In this document: in pieces, positions 27,320-37,432 of the stretch
How the letters are laid out: every line of letters begins with the position of its first letter
Position numbering within the stretch: the first letter of the stretch is position 1
Position numbers and translations under genes: made by a program
Assembly: GCA_900314605.1 (NCBI GenBank)
Contig: OMVX01000015.1
Coordinates: forward strand, 18,681 to 82,680
DNA from: an uncultured Methanobrevibacter sp.
GTDB taxonomy: Archaea > Methanobacteriota > Methanobacteria > Methanobacteriales > Methanobacteriaceae
Direction of reading: 5' to 3'
DNA length: 64,000 nucleotides
Notes under the pieces: generated by a model
What the model was told of the DNA's origin: nothing
Seen by the model: the letters and a program-made list of their open reading frames with translations, nothing else
Database searches by the model: none

Positions 27320-29419
27320 ATGGTAAAACTTGATAAAATGTTTAAACCAGATTCTGTTGCTATAATTGGAGCATCAGATTCTGAAGGTAAAATTGGATAT
27401 ATTATTGTGGATAATATGATTACTTGTGGTTTTGCAGGTAAAATTTTCCCTATTAATCCTAAAAGTGATGAAATTCAAGGTTTAAAAGCTTATAAAAGTG
27501 TTTCAGATTTACCTGAAGTTCCTGATTTAGCAGTTATATGTATTCCTTCCTTTGGAGTAAATGGTGTTCTAGAAGAATGTGGTCAAAATGGTGTTAAAAA
27601 TGTAGTTGTTATTACTGCAGGATTTAAAGAAGTTGGTGGAGAAGGAATAGAATTAGAGAACCAACTTATTGAAATTAAAGATAAATATGGTTTGAATATT
27701 ATCGGACCTAATAGTTTAGGTATTACTGATTCTCAAACTCCTCTTAATGGATCATTCTCCCAATCTATGTCTCCGAAAGGAAATATGGCTTTTGTTTCAC
27801 AAAGTGGAGCAATGATGGTAGCTATTATTGATTGGAGTAAAATTTCTGGAATAGGATTTAGTAAATGTATTTCCTTAGGTAATAAAGCAGGAATTAATGA
27901 AATTGAACTTATTCAAGAATTAGCTGATGATGATGATACTGCTGTAATTTTACTTTATCTTGAAAGTGTAACTGAAGATAAAAACTTCATTAAAACTATA
28001 AGAGAAGTATCTAAGAAGAAACCTATTGTTGTTCTTAAATCTGGTTCAAGTGCTGCAGGAGCAGCAGCTGCATCTTCACATACCGGTGCACTTGCAGGTA
28101 GTGATAATGCATTTACTACTTCATTTAGACAATCTGGTATTTTCCGTGTAGAAACTATGGATGAGTTATTTAAAGTCGGTTTAGCATTCTCTAATTGTCC
28201 ACTTCCAAAAGGGTCTAATGTAGGTATTATCACAAATGCAGGTGGAGGAGGAGTTATTTCTGTAGATGCTATGGAAAAATGCGGACTTGAAATAGCAAAA
28301 TTATCTTCTGAAACTAAAAAACAATTAGATGAAGTAATTCCTGAAGAAGGTACAAGTAATAATCCTATAGATGTATTAGGTGATGCACCTGTAAGTAGAT
28401 ATGAAGATACTTTAAATATTCTTTTACACTCTGATGATGTAGATTCATTAATTGTTATTGTTTGTCCTACTGCAAAAGCTGATACAAATGGTATTGTTGA
28501 TTCATTAGTAGAAGAATATAAAAAATGTGATAATAAACCTGTTTTAGTTGTTAACATGGGTGGACCTTCATTTGAATATGCAAACGAAGTTTTAATGGAA
28601 AATGGTATTCCAACTTATGTTTTCCCTGAAGCTGCAATTGAAGCATTAAGTTATTTAACTAGGTTTGCTGAGTTACAAGATAGAAAATATGATTATCCTG
28701 TAGAAAATTTAACTGATGTTGATAAAGATGCTGTAAGTAAAATATTTGATAAAGTTAAAGCTGACGGAAGGGATACATTACTTGGAAGTGAAGCTTATGC
28801 AGTAGCAGAAGCATATGGAATTTCTGCTGCACCAATTAAACTTGCAACTAGTGCAGATGAAGCAGGTAAACTTGCAGAAGAAATGGAATTCCCTGTTGTA
28901 CTTAAAATTGCATCAGATAAAATTTTACACAAATCTGATATTGGTGGTGTAAAAGTAGGTATTAATTCAGTTGATGAGGCTAAAGCAGCATTTGATGAAA
29001 TTATTGCAAATGCAAAAGCAGTTCATCCAGATATTACTCCTGATGGTGTAGAAGTACAAAAAATGATGGATACAGGTATTGAAGTACTTGTCGGTATGAT
29101 TCGTGATAAACAATTTGGACCTATGATAGCATTTGGTATGGGTGGAATTTATGTAAACCTTATTGAAGATGTTGAATTCCAAATTGCTAATGGTTTAACT
29201 TCTGATGAAATAGATCAATTAATGGAAAACACGAAAGTTTATAAATTACTTGAAGGTTTCCGTGGTGAAGCACCTGGAGATATTGATGAAGTTAAAGATA
29301 CCATCAAACGTGTTGCACGTTTAACACTTGACTTTGATGAAATTTCAGAATTAGATATAAACCCTATTTTTGTTTATGAAAAAGGTTCAAGTGCTTTAGA
29401 TATTAAAATTAAATTATAA
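27320..29419 (+). CDS. acetyl/acyl-CoA synthetase (ADP-forming), fused alpha-beta
   Basis: 699 residues. Converts acyl-CoA, ADP and phosphate to the acid and ATP, or the reverse. The N-terminal CoA-binding Rossmann domain begins FKPDSVAIIGASDSEGKIG, followed by the ligase domains with the phospho-histidine His254 in SSHTGALAGSD. The C-terminal ATP-grasp domain contains EFPVVLKIASDKILHKSD and ends with LDFDEISELDINPIFVYE. Some archaea carry alpha and beta as two genes; here they are fused. GGAGACAAATT precedes the ATG and a TATA-like GATATAATATATAAA lies near 27190. Acetate versus another acid cannot be decided. Confidence 0.93.
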   Translation: MVKLDKMFKPDSVAIIGASDSEGKIGYIIVDNMITCGFAGKIFPINPKSDEIQGLKAYKSVSDLPEVPDLAVICIPSFGVNGVLEECGQNGVKNVVVITAGFKEVGGEGIELENQLIEIKDKYGLNIIGPNSLGITDSQTPLNGSFSQSMSPKGNMAFVSQSGAMMVAIIDWSKISGIGFSKCISLGNKAGINEIELIQELADDDDTAVILLYLESVTEDKNFIKTIREVSKKKPIVVLKSGSSAAGAAAASSHTGALAGSDNAFTTSFRQSGIFRVETMDELFKVGLAFSNCPLPKGSNVGIITNAGGGGVISVDAMEKCGLEIAKLSSETKKQLDEVIPEEGTSNNPIDVLGDAPVSRYEDTLNILLHSDDVDSLIVIVCPTAKADTNGIVDSLVEEYKKCDNKPVLVVNMGGPSFEYANEVLMENGIPTYVFPEAAIEALSYLTRFAELQDRKYDYPVENLTDVDKDAVSKIFDKVKADGRDTLLGSEAYAVAEAYGISAAPIKLATSADEAGKLAEEMEFPVVLKIASDKILHKSDIGGVKVGINSVDEAKAAFDEIIANAKAVHPDITPDGVEVQKMMDTGIEVLVGMIRDKQFGPMIAFGMGGIYVNLIEDVEFQIANGLTSDEIDQLMENTKVYKLLEGFRGEAPGDIDEVKDTIKRVARLTLDFDEISELDINPIFVYEKGSSALDIKIKL

Positions 29420-30008
29420 TTTTAAATTATAATTTTTTTTTTTATAATTTTGAAGATGGGTCATGAATAGGATTTAGTAAAATCTAATTAAACAATTTTA
29501 TTATATTTAATTTAATATTAAATATTTTTTAATTTTATAGATATTTTTTTCTATTTTTGTTTCAATTTTCAAATGCTTTAAGAATTTTAATTTTTCTAGT
29601 TGGGTTTTATATCTTGATTTAACTTGATATTACTACTAATTTTATTTGATTTATTTGATTTATATTTTGATTAATATTATCGATTGTTTTAATTAAAATT
29701 CTACATATTTATTTTTATATTATTCTTATATTCCTTGCTTTTAATTAATTGTTCTATTAATTATTTGTGTGTTACTTTAATATTTGTATTTTCATATGAT
29801 GGAGATGTATATTATTAATCTTTTTCTATATTTTTTATTTCTGTTTTTTGAGATTTAGGAAATTACTATGTTTTTTTTTTAAAAAAAAAGTTACAAAAAG
29901 ATTGGGCATTATAATTTTAATTTATACAAAAAATTAAGTCATAATAAATATTTAAAACAAATTCAGAATATTGAGGATTATTAAAATTGATAAAATACAT
30001 AAAAAAGT
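29420..30008. other. convergent intergenic region carrying a dispersed repeat
   Basis: 589 bases between the convergent synthetase and MBL genes. Its first part holds copy A of the 91-bp repeat. The rest is T-rich on the plus strand with no ORF, ending in an A/T-run pair near 29870-29890 (TTTTTTTTTTAAAAAAAAAA-like) that could form a hairpin. Confidence 0.5.
29448..29538 (+). repeat. 91-bp dispersed repeat, copy A
   Basis: Begins TTTTGAAGATGGGTCATGAA. The second copy is at 42871-42961 in the same orientation, with three mismatches over 91 bases by eye. Both copies lie between convergent genes and are preceded by a T run. Confidence 0.9.
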
Positions 30009-30857
30009 TTAAATTTTAAAAATTTCATCACTGAATTTTCCAGGAATTTCTCTTGATTTTAAAGTTTTAATATATGATTTTCTAGGGTCATTATAATCAA
30101 TATCTATACACATTCCATCTGTTGCAGCAATTGTTCTAACACCAGTTTCTCGTTTAATCTCTTTTGCTTTATTAAAAGGATTTTCTTTTAAAAATTTATA
30201 GCCAAAATGGGTCATTATTGCAAGTTTAGGTTTTATTTCTTCTATCAGGTTTTTAAAATCATCACTACACATATGTCCTTTAAGTCCTTTATCTCCTGAA
30301 CGTAAAACACTTCCAATTAAAATATCTGCTCCTTTATGATATTGGCTAAGTTCTTCAAAATATCTGGTATCTGATGTATAGGATATTTTAAAACGATTAG
30401 TATCTATTTGAAAACCTACACCATAGGGGTCACCATGTATTGTTTTGGTTCCTTTTATTTTAAATTGATCAAAATCGATTGTTTCATCAGGAGTTAAAGT
30501 GTAATTTTGGGAATTACTTTTATGATAATTGGAAATACTAGGACCCCATCTTTCTGCCCCTTCCATAACACTTTTACTTCCAATTATATTACCATAATTT
30601 TTTGTCATTCCTTTTGTCATTGCTTCAATTAATATTTCCGCATCATTATAATGGTCAGTATGACAGTGTGAGATAAAAACTCCATTTATGTGCCCTGGAT
30701 TAAGTCTATATTCTAAACTTCTTATAAGTGCACCTGGGCCAGGATCTACATGGAGGTTAAAACCATGAATATTGTCTATTCTAAACCCTCCACTCATTCT
30801 TTTCTGGCTAATGGTGGTAAACCTTCCGCCTCCGGTTCCTAAAAATGTAATTTTCAT
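30009..30857 (-). CDS. MBL-fold metallohydrolase
   Basis: 282 residues of the metallo-beta-lactamase fold. The N-terminal MKITFLGTGGGRF is typical of the RNase Z-like branch. The metal motif is SHCHTDHYND (HxHxDH, near residue 65), with further ligand candidates in TIHGDPYGVGF, SYTSDTRYF and MTHFGYKF. The substrate is unknown: the protein lacks the exosite of RNase Z and could act on RNA, a phosphodiester or a small molecule. GTGAGATAA precedes the ATG. A DUF2121 gene follows 78 bases upstream on the same strand, so the two may be co-transcribed. Confidence 0.85.
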   Translation of the reverse strand: MKITFLGTGGGRFTTISQKRMSGGFRIDNIHGFNLHVDPGPGALIRSLEYRLNPGHINGVFISHCHTDHYNDAEILIEAMTKGMTKNYGNIIGSKSVMEGAERWGPSISNYHKSNSQNYTLTPDETIDFDQFKIKGTKTIHGDPYGVGFQIDTNRFKISYTSDTRYFEELSQYHKGADILIGSVLRSGDKGLKGHMCSDDFKNLIEEIKPKLAIMTHFGYKFLKENPFNKAKEIKRETGVRTIAATDGMCIDIDYNDPRKSYIKTLKSREIPGKFSDEIFKI

Positions 30858-30935
30858 TTATCTCACTAGTTTTATTTTAAAAAATTATTTATTTATATTT
30901 TATTTATTTAATCAGTGGTACACAAATTTTTTGTG

Positions 30936-31901
30936 TTATTTGGTATTACATAAAACAATATTACAGCTGAGTATAATATCATTTTTATCAATACATAAGT
31001 TTCCATCTTTTATGACTACTTTATCATTTATACTTACTAAATCTGAGATGTCTTCATTAGTTATATTATTTCCATTATTATCCATATCAACTAACATTAT
31101 TACTTCTTCATTTGATTTAGATAATAATTTCCATTTAGTATCATATGCTTCTACATTATTTGCTAATTTAACATTGAGAATGTTATCATTAATGTTTGAA
31201 ACATAACCAATATCTCCTTTTGTAATGAGTCTGCTAGTAATTTCCATACTTTTATTTGCTTTAGTAAGTTCATCAGTTAATTGGTTTCGATATTTTTCTA
31301 AAAGTCTTTTATCCATATCTACTGTGTCATCAAGATATTTTTGAGCACTTGTTGTTGTTAAAGTATCATCTTTTACAATTAAGACATCTATTTTTTTTCC
31401 TACAGATGGTGTCTGTTCAGCTATTTCTTGAATAATCTCTTCGAATATATCTCCCATATATTTAAGACTAACATTTGCTGTCCATTTTTGTTTAACAAGT
31501 GTATTTGCCTTAGCCTTTGCAATTTTATTACCAAAGATAATTATTCCACTTTTTCCATAATCTTTATTTTTTAAATCTGAACCTAGAAGTTCAATTATTT
31601 GATAACCATTGGTGGTCCCGTAAATACGTTTTCTTTTAATTTCCATAGTCGTTTTAGTTGATACTTCTCCCATAATAGCATTACCGATTTTTCTAATCTT
31701 ATTTGATTCATCTGAAATTTTTATGGTAATGCCTCTTTTTTCAGCTTCATTTTGTAATTCTTCATCACTTTTTACTTTTCCAGCATATAGGTCAGATTCT
31801 AATATTTCCCTTTCATTTTTATTTCCAAAATATGCAATTCTTCTTTTGTCACTAGCCATTACACAGCCTTTTTTTCCAACATATGCAATTATTAAACTCA
31901 T
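30936..31901 (-). CDS. DUF2121 protein, Connectase-like (proteasome-beta-related)
   Basis: 321 residues. The N-terminus MSLIIAYVGKKGCVMASDKR has the strand-turn-strand and the (A/G)xD pattern of proteasome beta subunits. After removal of Met1 the first residue is Ser, positioned as an N-terminal nucleophile. DUF2121 proteins of methanogens include Connectase, a transpeptidase/ligase reported to act on methyltransferase subunit MtrA. The C-terminal 120 residues (from about SRLITKGDIGYVS) form an extra beta-rich domain. AGGTGTCATT precedes the ATG. That the active residue here would be Ser rather than Thr is seen in the sequence; activity is inferred. Confidence 0.8.
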   Translation of the reverse strand: MSLIIAYVGKKGCVMASDKRRIAYFGNKNEREILESDLYAGKVKSDEELQNEAEKRGITIKISDESNKIRKIGNAIMGEVSTKTTMEIKRKRIYGTTNGYQIIELLGSDLKNKDYGKSGIIIFGNKIAKAKANTLVKQKWTANVSLKYMGDIFEEIIQEIAEQTPSVGKKIDVLIVKDDTLTTTSAQKYLDDTVDMDKRLLEKYRNQLTDELTKANKSMEITSRLITKGDIGYVSNINDNILNVKLANNVEAYDTKWKLLSKSNEEVIMLVDMDNNGNNITNEDISDLVSINDKVVIKDGNLCIDKNDIILSCNIVLCNTK

Positions 31902-32294
31902 AATGACACCTATCTTTTAATCAGTATTATTTTTAAACTGTAATAATGAATTATTATATTTTTAAAGAATATTAATAAATTTACTATTTGATACTATTTT
32001 TATTAATTATCCTTTTTATAAATTATTGTAAACTAATTTGTTTGAGAAATAAAATTTTTATTTTTTTTAAAATAGAATACATATTTATTTTAAATAGAAT
32101 TAATTTAATTATATTTTTGTATATTATTTTTAATATTTTTTTTATTTTCTAATATTTATTCAATATAACTTAATTAATTTTTATGTGATTGTGAAATTTT
32201 TAAATAATCTTCATATTATAAAAAATTATATATTAAACTTAGTATAAATTTTTATTTAATAAAATATATTTTATTAAATTTAGGATGTGATAAT
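31902..32294. other. divergent intergenic region
   Basis: 393 AT-rich bases between the DUF2121 gene and the superoxide reductase gene, so it holds both promoters. A TATA-like AAAAATTATATATTA at about 32221-32235 probably serves the superoxide reductase. Nothing else is seen. Confidence 0.5.
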
Positions 32295-32678
32295 ATGGTT
32301 GAAATCAATCAGATTTATAAATGTTTTACATGCGGAAATATTGTTGAAGTTGCAAGTGCTGGTGCAGGAACTTTAGTTTGCTGTAATGAAGAAATGGAAT
32401 TATTAACTCCAGAGATAAAAGAAGAAGGTGGAGTAAAACATATTCCTGTAATCGAAAAAGTTGATGAAGGAATTAGTGTAAAACTTGGTGAAGTTCCACA
32501 CCCTATGGATGAAGATCATTATATTAATTTCATTATTTTAACTGATGGTGAACAAGTTTATAGAGCAAATTTAAAACCTGGTGATGAACCTAAAGCTATA
32601 TTCAAAGTTGATGGTGAAGTCTCAGATTTTAAAGCTTGTGCATACTGTAATGTTCATGGTCTTTGGCCATCACAATAA
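32295..32678 (+). CDS. desulfoferrodoxin / superoxide reductase
   Basis: 127 residues. Reduces superoxide to peroxide in anaerobes. The N-terminal desulforedoxin-type iron site has Cys10, Cys13, Cys29 and Cys30 (CFTCG, CC). The catalytic iron site has His49 (VKHIP), His69 and His75 (PHPMDEDHYI) and the C-terminal CNVHGLW (Cys118, His121). The glutamate often found two residues before the first histidine is Val47 here, while the lysine at 48 is kept. TAGGATGTGATAAT contains the ribosome binding site. The gene stands alone. Confidence 0.94.
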   Translation: MVEINQIYKCFTCGNIVEVASAGAGTLVCCNEEMELLTPEIKEEGGVKHIPVIEKVDEGISVKLGEVPHPMDEDHYINFIILTDGEQVYRANLKPGDEPKAIFKVDGEVSDFKACAYCNVHGLWPSQ

Positions 32679-33265
32679 TTAATTAATTTTATTAAATAAT
32701 TTATTATTTTTATTATTATTTTTTTTTAGTTTTAGTAACTTTAATTTTTTTATTTTTATCTTACTTTTTTATTATCTTTTTATTTTATTTATAATGTTTT
32801 ATTTCTATTTTATATTTAATTTCATTCATTTATTTAAACATTTTACATTTAATTATATTTTTTTTAGGGTTTTGAGTTTATGTTTCTATGTTTTCGTATA
32901 AAATTTATATAATGGTACTGAGTATTTTAATAATTTTATGAGTAAATTTGGTCCAAACATGTTTGTTTAATTGAAATATTATATTAGATTTAAGTATTTT
33001 ATAATGTAGATAATTAGTATAATAATCAAACTTACATTAAACTAATTTCTTAATACCTGTATAAAATTTATTGTTATCTAATATTCAAGAAAATAAATTA
33101 TTAGGCAGTAAATATGTATAAAATTTTAAAAATGAAAAAATTTCATACAAAATATTTTTAAGTTTCAGTGTATGAGAATAAATAATAAAATTTATTATAA
33201 ATAAATAATTAAATAATTAAATAATATAAATCTTTGATTTTATAAAATTTTTAAAAAGGATAATT
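32679..33265. other. AT-rich intergenic region
   Basis: 587 bases between two plus-strand genes. It contains only very short frames, such as one of ten codons from 32938, and no site with a ribosome binding site plus a longer frame. A T9 tract near 32719 may end the superoxide reductase transcript. Confidence 0.45.
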
Positions 33266-33787
33266 ATGAAAAAAAATATTTTAATAATTTGTTCTATTGC
33301 TTTTATAGCTATACTTTCATTTGTTTTTATTACTACTACTCTGAATAATGTTAATCATTCTATTGAAGAGTTAAATAAAGAGCTTATTAATGGTGATGAA
33401 AACTATAATAAAGCAGTTATTGATTTGAATAATCAGAATTTTGATTCTGCTGCTTCTGAATTTACAAATGCAGTTTATTCATTTCAAAAGGCAAGAGATA
33501 TTTTAAAAGATTTAGATAACAATAATAATCTTCCTTTGAATAATGAACTTTATTCAACTTATTTTGATCTTACTTCTAAAGAATTAGAAAATAAACAATC
33601 TGCTTCTACTCTTTTATTAAATGCTACTATTGCTCTTAAAAGAGGAGATGTAAGTAGTGGTAATAACTATATTTACAATGCAGGATATGCAATGAGTGAA
33701 GCTTTAAATTATCAGTCTCAAAGATCAGATTTAGTAAAAAATTATCCAGATAAATTTGAAAATAGTACAAATTCAACAGAATCATAA
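33266..33787 (+). CDS. membrane-anchored helical protein
   Basis: 173 residues. One N-terminal membrane helix (residues 4-24, NILIICSIAFIAILSFVFI) is followed by an outer domain that looks all-helical, with a TPR-like alternation (AVIDLNNQNFDSAASEFTNA, QKARDILKDL). The C-terminus is Asn/Ser/Thr-rich. AAAAAGGATAATT precedes the ATG. No named family is recognised. The neighbouring DHH gene starts 90 bases downstream on the same strand. Confidence 0.72.
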   Translation: MKKNILIICSIAFIAILSFVFITTTLNNVNHSIEELNKELINGDENYNKAVIDLNNQNFDSAASEFTNAVYSFQKARDILKDLDNNNNLPLNNELYSTYFDLTSKELENKQSASTLLLNATIALKRGDVSSGNNYIYNAGYAMSEALNYQSQRSDLVKNYPDKFENSTNSTES

Positions 33788-33877
33788 TTTATAATGATAT
33801 TGTCAGATTTAATAAAATCATTATTTAAGTAATTAGCACATTTAATTTAGTAATATTAATTTTTATGAGTGGAAAAT

Positions 33878-36112
33878 ATGAAAAAAGAATGTCCGAATTG
33901 TCATGGAAAAGGGATAATTGTAGTAGATTATAAGGATTGTGATGCCTGTGGTGGAACAGGTTATGATAACACTATAGAGTTAGGAGGCCATTTTAAAGGA
34001 GTAAATAACCGTGCTAAAGAAAAATTTGGCCTAGATGCAAATGAAGATGTTCCATGTGAAGTATGTAATGGAAAAGGACAAGTGGAAGTTAAAGATAAAT
34101 GTCTTAGATGTGATGGAACAGGATTTATTAATGTATGTGGTGAATGTGGAAAAATTTTAAAATCTGATACTAAAGAATATTGTGATGATTGTATGAAAAT
34201 CATTAAAGATAAAAAGGATAAAGAACAGGAACGTATAGAGCAGGAAAAGAAAAATAATATTGTTTACACTTTAGACCCTTTATGTGAAATGAGTGATTTA
34301 AAGGTCAATAATTGTTATCATGGAAAAATTTCAAAGGTTACTAATTTTGGAGTTTTTGTTAGTTTAAATAATCAGGTATGGGGTTTAATGAGAACTGGTA
34401 AATCAGGTTATAAGGTTGGACAAACTTTAAATGTTAAGGTTATTGAAATTAAATCACGTCGAAATGAAGTTGATTTAGGTCCAGTATCATTTAAACATTA
34501 TACTCTTAAAAAACTTAAGAAAAAAATTGAAAGAACACCTATTGGATTATTAAATGACGACTATTTAGGTAATGTTATTAAAATTCAGGGTATGGCTTCA
34601 CAGATTCAGCAAACATCAGGTCCAACAATATTTACTATAACAGATGATACATCTGTGACTTATGTTGCAGCATTTGAAGAAGCAGGTGTAAGAGCTTATC
34701 CTGAGATTGAACTTGAAGATATGGTAGAGGTAGTTGGAGAAGTAAATAAACATGATGGTGATATTCAAATTGAAGCAGCTGGTATGGAAAAATTAACTGG
34801 TGAAGAAAAAGATAACCTATACCGCTTAATTGATGAAGCATTAGATAAAAAGGCAGAAGTGGAATTTAATGGCTTTTTAGTAGAATCTGATGTTTTAGAT
34901 AAATTAAAACCTAAAATGTTAAATGCTGCAAAAAGAATAAGACGTGCTATTTTAGATGGTCGAACTATTCTTTTACGACATCATGCAGATGCAGATGGTA
35001 TATGCTCTGGTGTTGCAATGGAAAAGGCAGTAATACCTGTTATAGAAGAATATAATCCAAGTGGTGATGCTAAATATCATTATTTTAAAAGGTCCCCTTC
35101 TAAAGCACCATTCTATGAACTTGAAGATGTTGTAAAAGATTTATCCTTTGCCCTTGAAGATTTGGACAGACATGGTCAAAAATTACCTCTTCTTGTAATG
35201 TTAGATAATGGGTCTACTGAAGAAGATATTGCATCACTTATGCAGGCAAAGATTTTTGGTATTGAAATTGTTATTATAGACCATCACTCTCCAGGTGAGG
35301 TTGTTGATGGTCGGGTAGCTGTTGATGATTATGTTGATGTTCATGTTAATCCTTATCTTGTTGGTGGAGATTCACAGATTACTGCAGGTGCACTTGCAAG
35401 TGAAGTTGCATGTTTAATAAACCCTGAAGTTAAAGATTTAATTAAACATCTTCCGGCAATTGCAGTTACTGGTGATCATGCAGAATGTGATGAGGTAGAC
35501 CAGTATATTAAAATTGCAGAAGATTTAGGTTACACTAAGGAGAATCTTAAAAAAATTGCGGAGTGTACAGATTTTGAAGCTTATTTCTTAAAATTCAGAG
35601 ATGGTAGGGGAATCATGGACACTATACTTAATGTTAATAACCATGATATGCATGATGCTTTGATTGAAGCATTATATAAAGAGTATGAGAAACGTGTTAA
35701 TACTCAACTTAAAGCAGCATTACCTAATGTTAAGCAAACATTATTTGATAATGGAATTTATCTTAATATTATTGATGTTGAAAGATATGCTCATAAATTT
35801 ACTTTCCCGGCACCTGGTAAAACATGTGGTTTTGTACATGATAAAATGTCAAAAGAAATTGGTACTGATAAGCCAATTGTAACTTTAGGGCACGGTCCTG
35901 ATTTTGCTGTTATAAGAGCAACTGAAACAGTTAATAAGGATTATGGTTTTGATATTAATCAGATTATTATAGATTTATTAGAATCCCTTCCTAATGCAGG
36001 TATTGATGGTGGAGGACATGAGGTTGCAGGTTCTATTAAATTCATAGAAGGATTTTCAGAAGAAGTTCTTACAGGATTTGTTAATGAAGTACAGTCTATG
36101 AATCCTAATTAA
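33878..36112 (+). CDS. DHH-family phosphoesterase (RecJ-like) with DnaJ-type zinc finger and S1/OB domains
   Basis: 744 residues in four parts. First, a DnaJ-like cysteine-rich region with repeated CxxCxGxG (CPNCHGKG, CDACGGTG, CEVCNGKG, CLRCDGTG). Second, an S1 RNA-binding domain (GKISKVTNFGVFVSLNNQVW). Third, an OB-fold nucleic acid domain (IKIQGMASQIQQTSG...). Fourth, a DHH/DHHA1 nuclease core with LRHHADADGICSG, VIIDHHSPGEV and the GGGHEVAGS motif. This layout is that of euryarchaeal RecJ-like proteins linked to DNA or RNA processing. I use ATG 33878; an upstream in-frame GTG at 33869 is possible. It is likely cytoplasmic and manganese-dependent. Confidence 0.9.
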   Translation: MKKECPNCHGKGIIVVDYKDCDACGGTGYDNTIELGGHFKGVNNRAKEKFGLDANEDVPCEVCNGKGQVEVKDKCLRCDGTGFINVCGECGKILKSDTKEYCDDCMKIIKDKKDKEQERIEQEKKNNIVYTLDPLCEMSDLKVNNCYHGKISKVTNFGVFVSLNNQVWGLMRTGKSGYKVGQTLNVKVIEIKSRRNEVDLGPVSFKHYTLKKLKKKIERTPIGLLNDDYLGNVIKIQGMASQIQQTSGPTIFTITDDTSVTYVAAFEEAGVRAYPEIELEDMVEVVGEVNKHDGDIQIEAAGMEKLTGEEKDNLYRLIDEALDKKAEVEFNGFLVESDVLDKLKPKMLNAAKRIRRAILDGRTILLRHHADADGICSGVAMEKAVIPVIEEYNPSGDAKYHYFKRSPSKAPFYELEDVVKDLSFALEDLDRHGQKLPLLVMLDNGSTEEDIASLMQAKIFGIEIVIIDHHSPGEVVDGRVAVDDYVDVHVNPYLVGGDSQITAGALASEVACLINPEVKDLIKHLPAIAVTGDHAECDEVDQYIKIAEDLGYTKENLKKIAECTDFEAYFLKFRDGRGIMDTILNVNNHDMHDALIEALYKEYEKRVNTQLKAALPNVKQTLFDNGIYLNIIDVERYAHKFTFPAPGKTCGFVHDKMSKEIGTDKPIVTLGHGPDFAVIRATETVNKDYGFDINQIIIDLLESLPNAGIDGGGHEVAGSIKFIEGFSEEVLTGFVNEVQSMNPN

Positions 36113-36233
36113 ATCTTTTTTTATTTTTTAATCGTATTTCGAGGATTAAGAGGGAGTGTTGTGTTGTACTGCTTATTTTCTCTATATTTTAATTAATTTA
36201 GAGGATATATTTGTTCCAATTGATTTTTTCTAC

Positions 36234-37340
36234 TTATTTTTTCATTTTATCTAAATCATTTGGGTGTATGAATCCTGAACGTATCATATGATCTGCTAAA
36301 ACCATAGCTATTGTTGATTCACTTACGGTAGTTATTCTTGGACAGATACATGGATCATGTCTACCTTCAATATTAATTATACAGTCTTCACCTTTAGATA
36401 AGTCAATAGTGTTCTGATTTTTAGATATAGATGGTGTAGGTTTTACTGCAATTCTTGTAACTATAGGCATTCCATTGGATATTCCTCCAAGTATACCTCC
36501 TGAGTTATTAGTTTTAGTTAAAATCTTATCTTTTTTATAATAGAATTCATCATTTATCTCTGATGCAGATGCAGTTGCAACATCAAATCCTAAACCTATT
36601 TCTACACCTTTTACAGATCCTATCTCCATTAGTGCTTTTGAAATATCTCCATCAAGTTTTCCAAATACTGGTTCACCAATTCCTGCAGGTACATTTACAG
36701 CAATAGTCTCTACTATACCTCCAACAGAATCTCCTTCTGCTTTTTTTTCAAGTATTAATTTTTCCATAGCTTTTCCAGCTTCTTTATCACAGCACCTTAC
36801 ATCATTTAACTGGACTTTTTCTTCTATCTCATTAATATCTGTACTTGAAGTTTTAATATTTCCGATTTGCACTACATGGGATATTACTTTAATATTATAT
36901 GTTTCTTGTAATAGTTTTTTTGCAATTGCACCACCAATTACATGGCCGATACTTACTCTTCCACTTCCACGGCCTCCTCCATTATAATTATAATTACCAT
37001 ATTTTTCTATCCATCCTAAGTCTCCATGACCTGGGCGAGGAGTATTTTTTATACCTTCATAGTCTTTTGATACTTGGTTTTTATTATAAACTACTCCACA
37101 TATTGGTGTACCATCTGTTTTTCCATTGAAGAGACCGGATAATATTTCTATTTTATCTGCTTCTTTTCGTGGACTTGTAATTTTACTTGTTCCAGGTTTA
37201 CGTTTATCTAATTCTTTTTGTATATCTTCTTCATTTAAATCAAGATTAGCAGGACAACCATCTACTATTGCACCTATTGCTTTTCCATGACTTGTACCGA
37301 AACTTGTTGTCCTAAATGTTTTTCCACTACTATTAGACAT
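36234..37340 (-). CDS. aroC: chorismate synthase
   Basis: 368 residues. Last step of the shikimate pathway (EPSP to chorismate), FMN-dependent. The signatures are [20 protein letters not shown] at the N-terminus, [31 protein letters not shown] (the RxSxR-type FMN loop) and [12 protein letters not shown] near the end. AAGGTAAAAAT precedes the ATG. It is convergent with the DHH gene and monocistronic here, unlinked to aroA at 18.4 kb. Confidence 0.97.
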   Translation of the reverse strand: MSNSSGKTFRTTSFGTSHGKAIGAIVDGCPANLDLNEEDIQKELDKRKPGTSKITSPRKEADKIEILSGLFNGKTDGTPICGVVYNKNQVSKDYEGIKNTPRPGHGDLGWIEKYGNYNYNGGGRGSGRVSIGHVIGGAIAKKLLQETYNIKVISHVVQIGNIKTSSTDINEIEEKVQLNDVRCCDKEAGKAMEKLILEKKAEGDSVGGIVETIAVNVPAGIGEPVFGKLDGDISKALMEIGSVKGVEIGLGFDVATASASEINDEFYYKKDKILTKTNNSGGILGGISNGMPIVTRIAVKPTPSISKNQNTIDLSKGEDCIINIEGRHDPCICPRITTVSESTIAMVLADHMIRSGFIHPNDLDKMKK

Positions 37341-37432
37341 ATTTTTACCTTTTTTTTATAATTTTAATTAGAATAATTTTATTGATTTTTAAAGTAATAA
37401 ATTTATTTAGAGTTAAAGGATAATAAATATTT

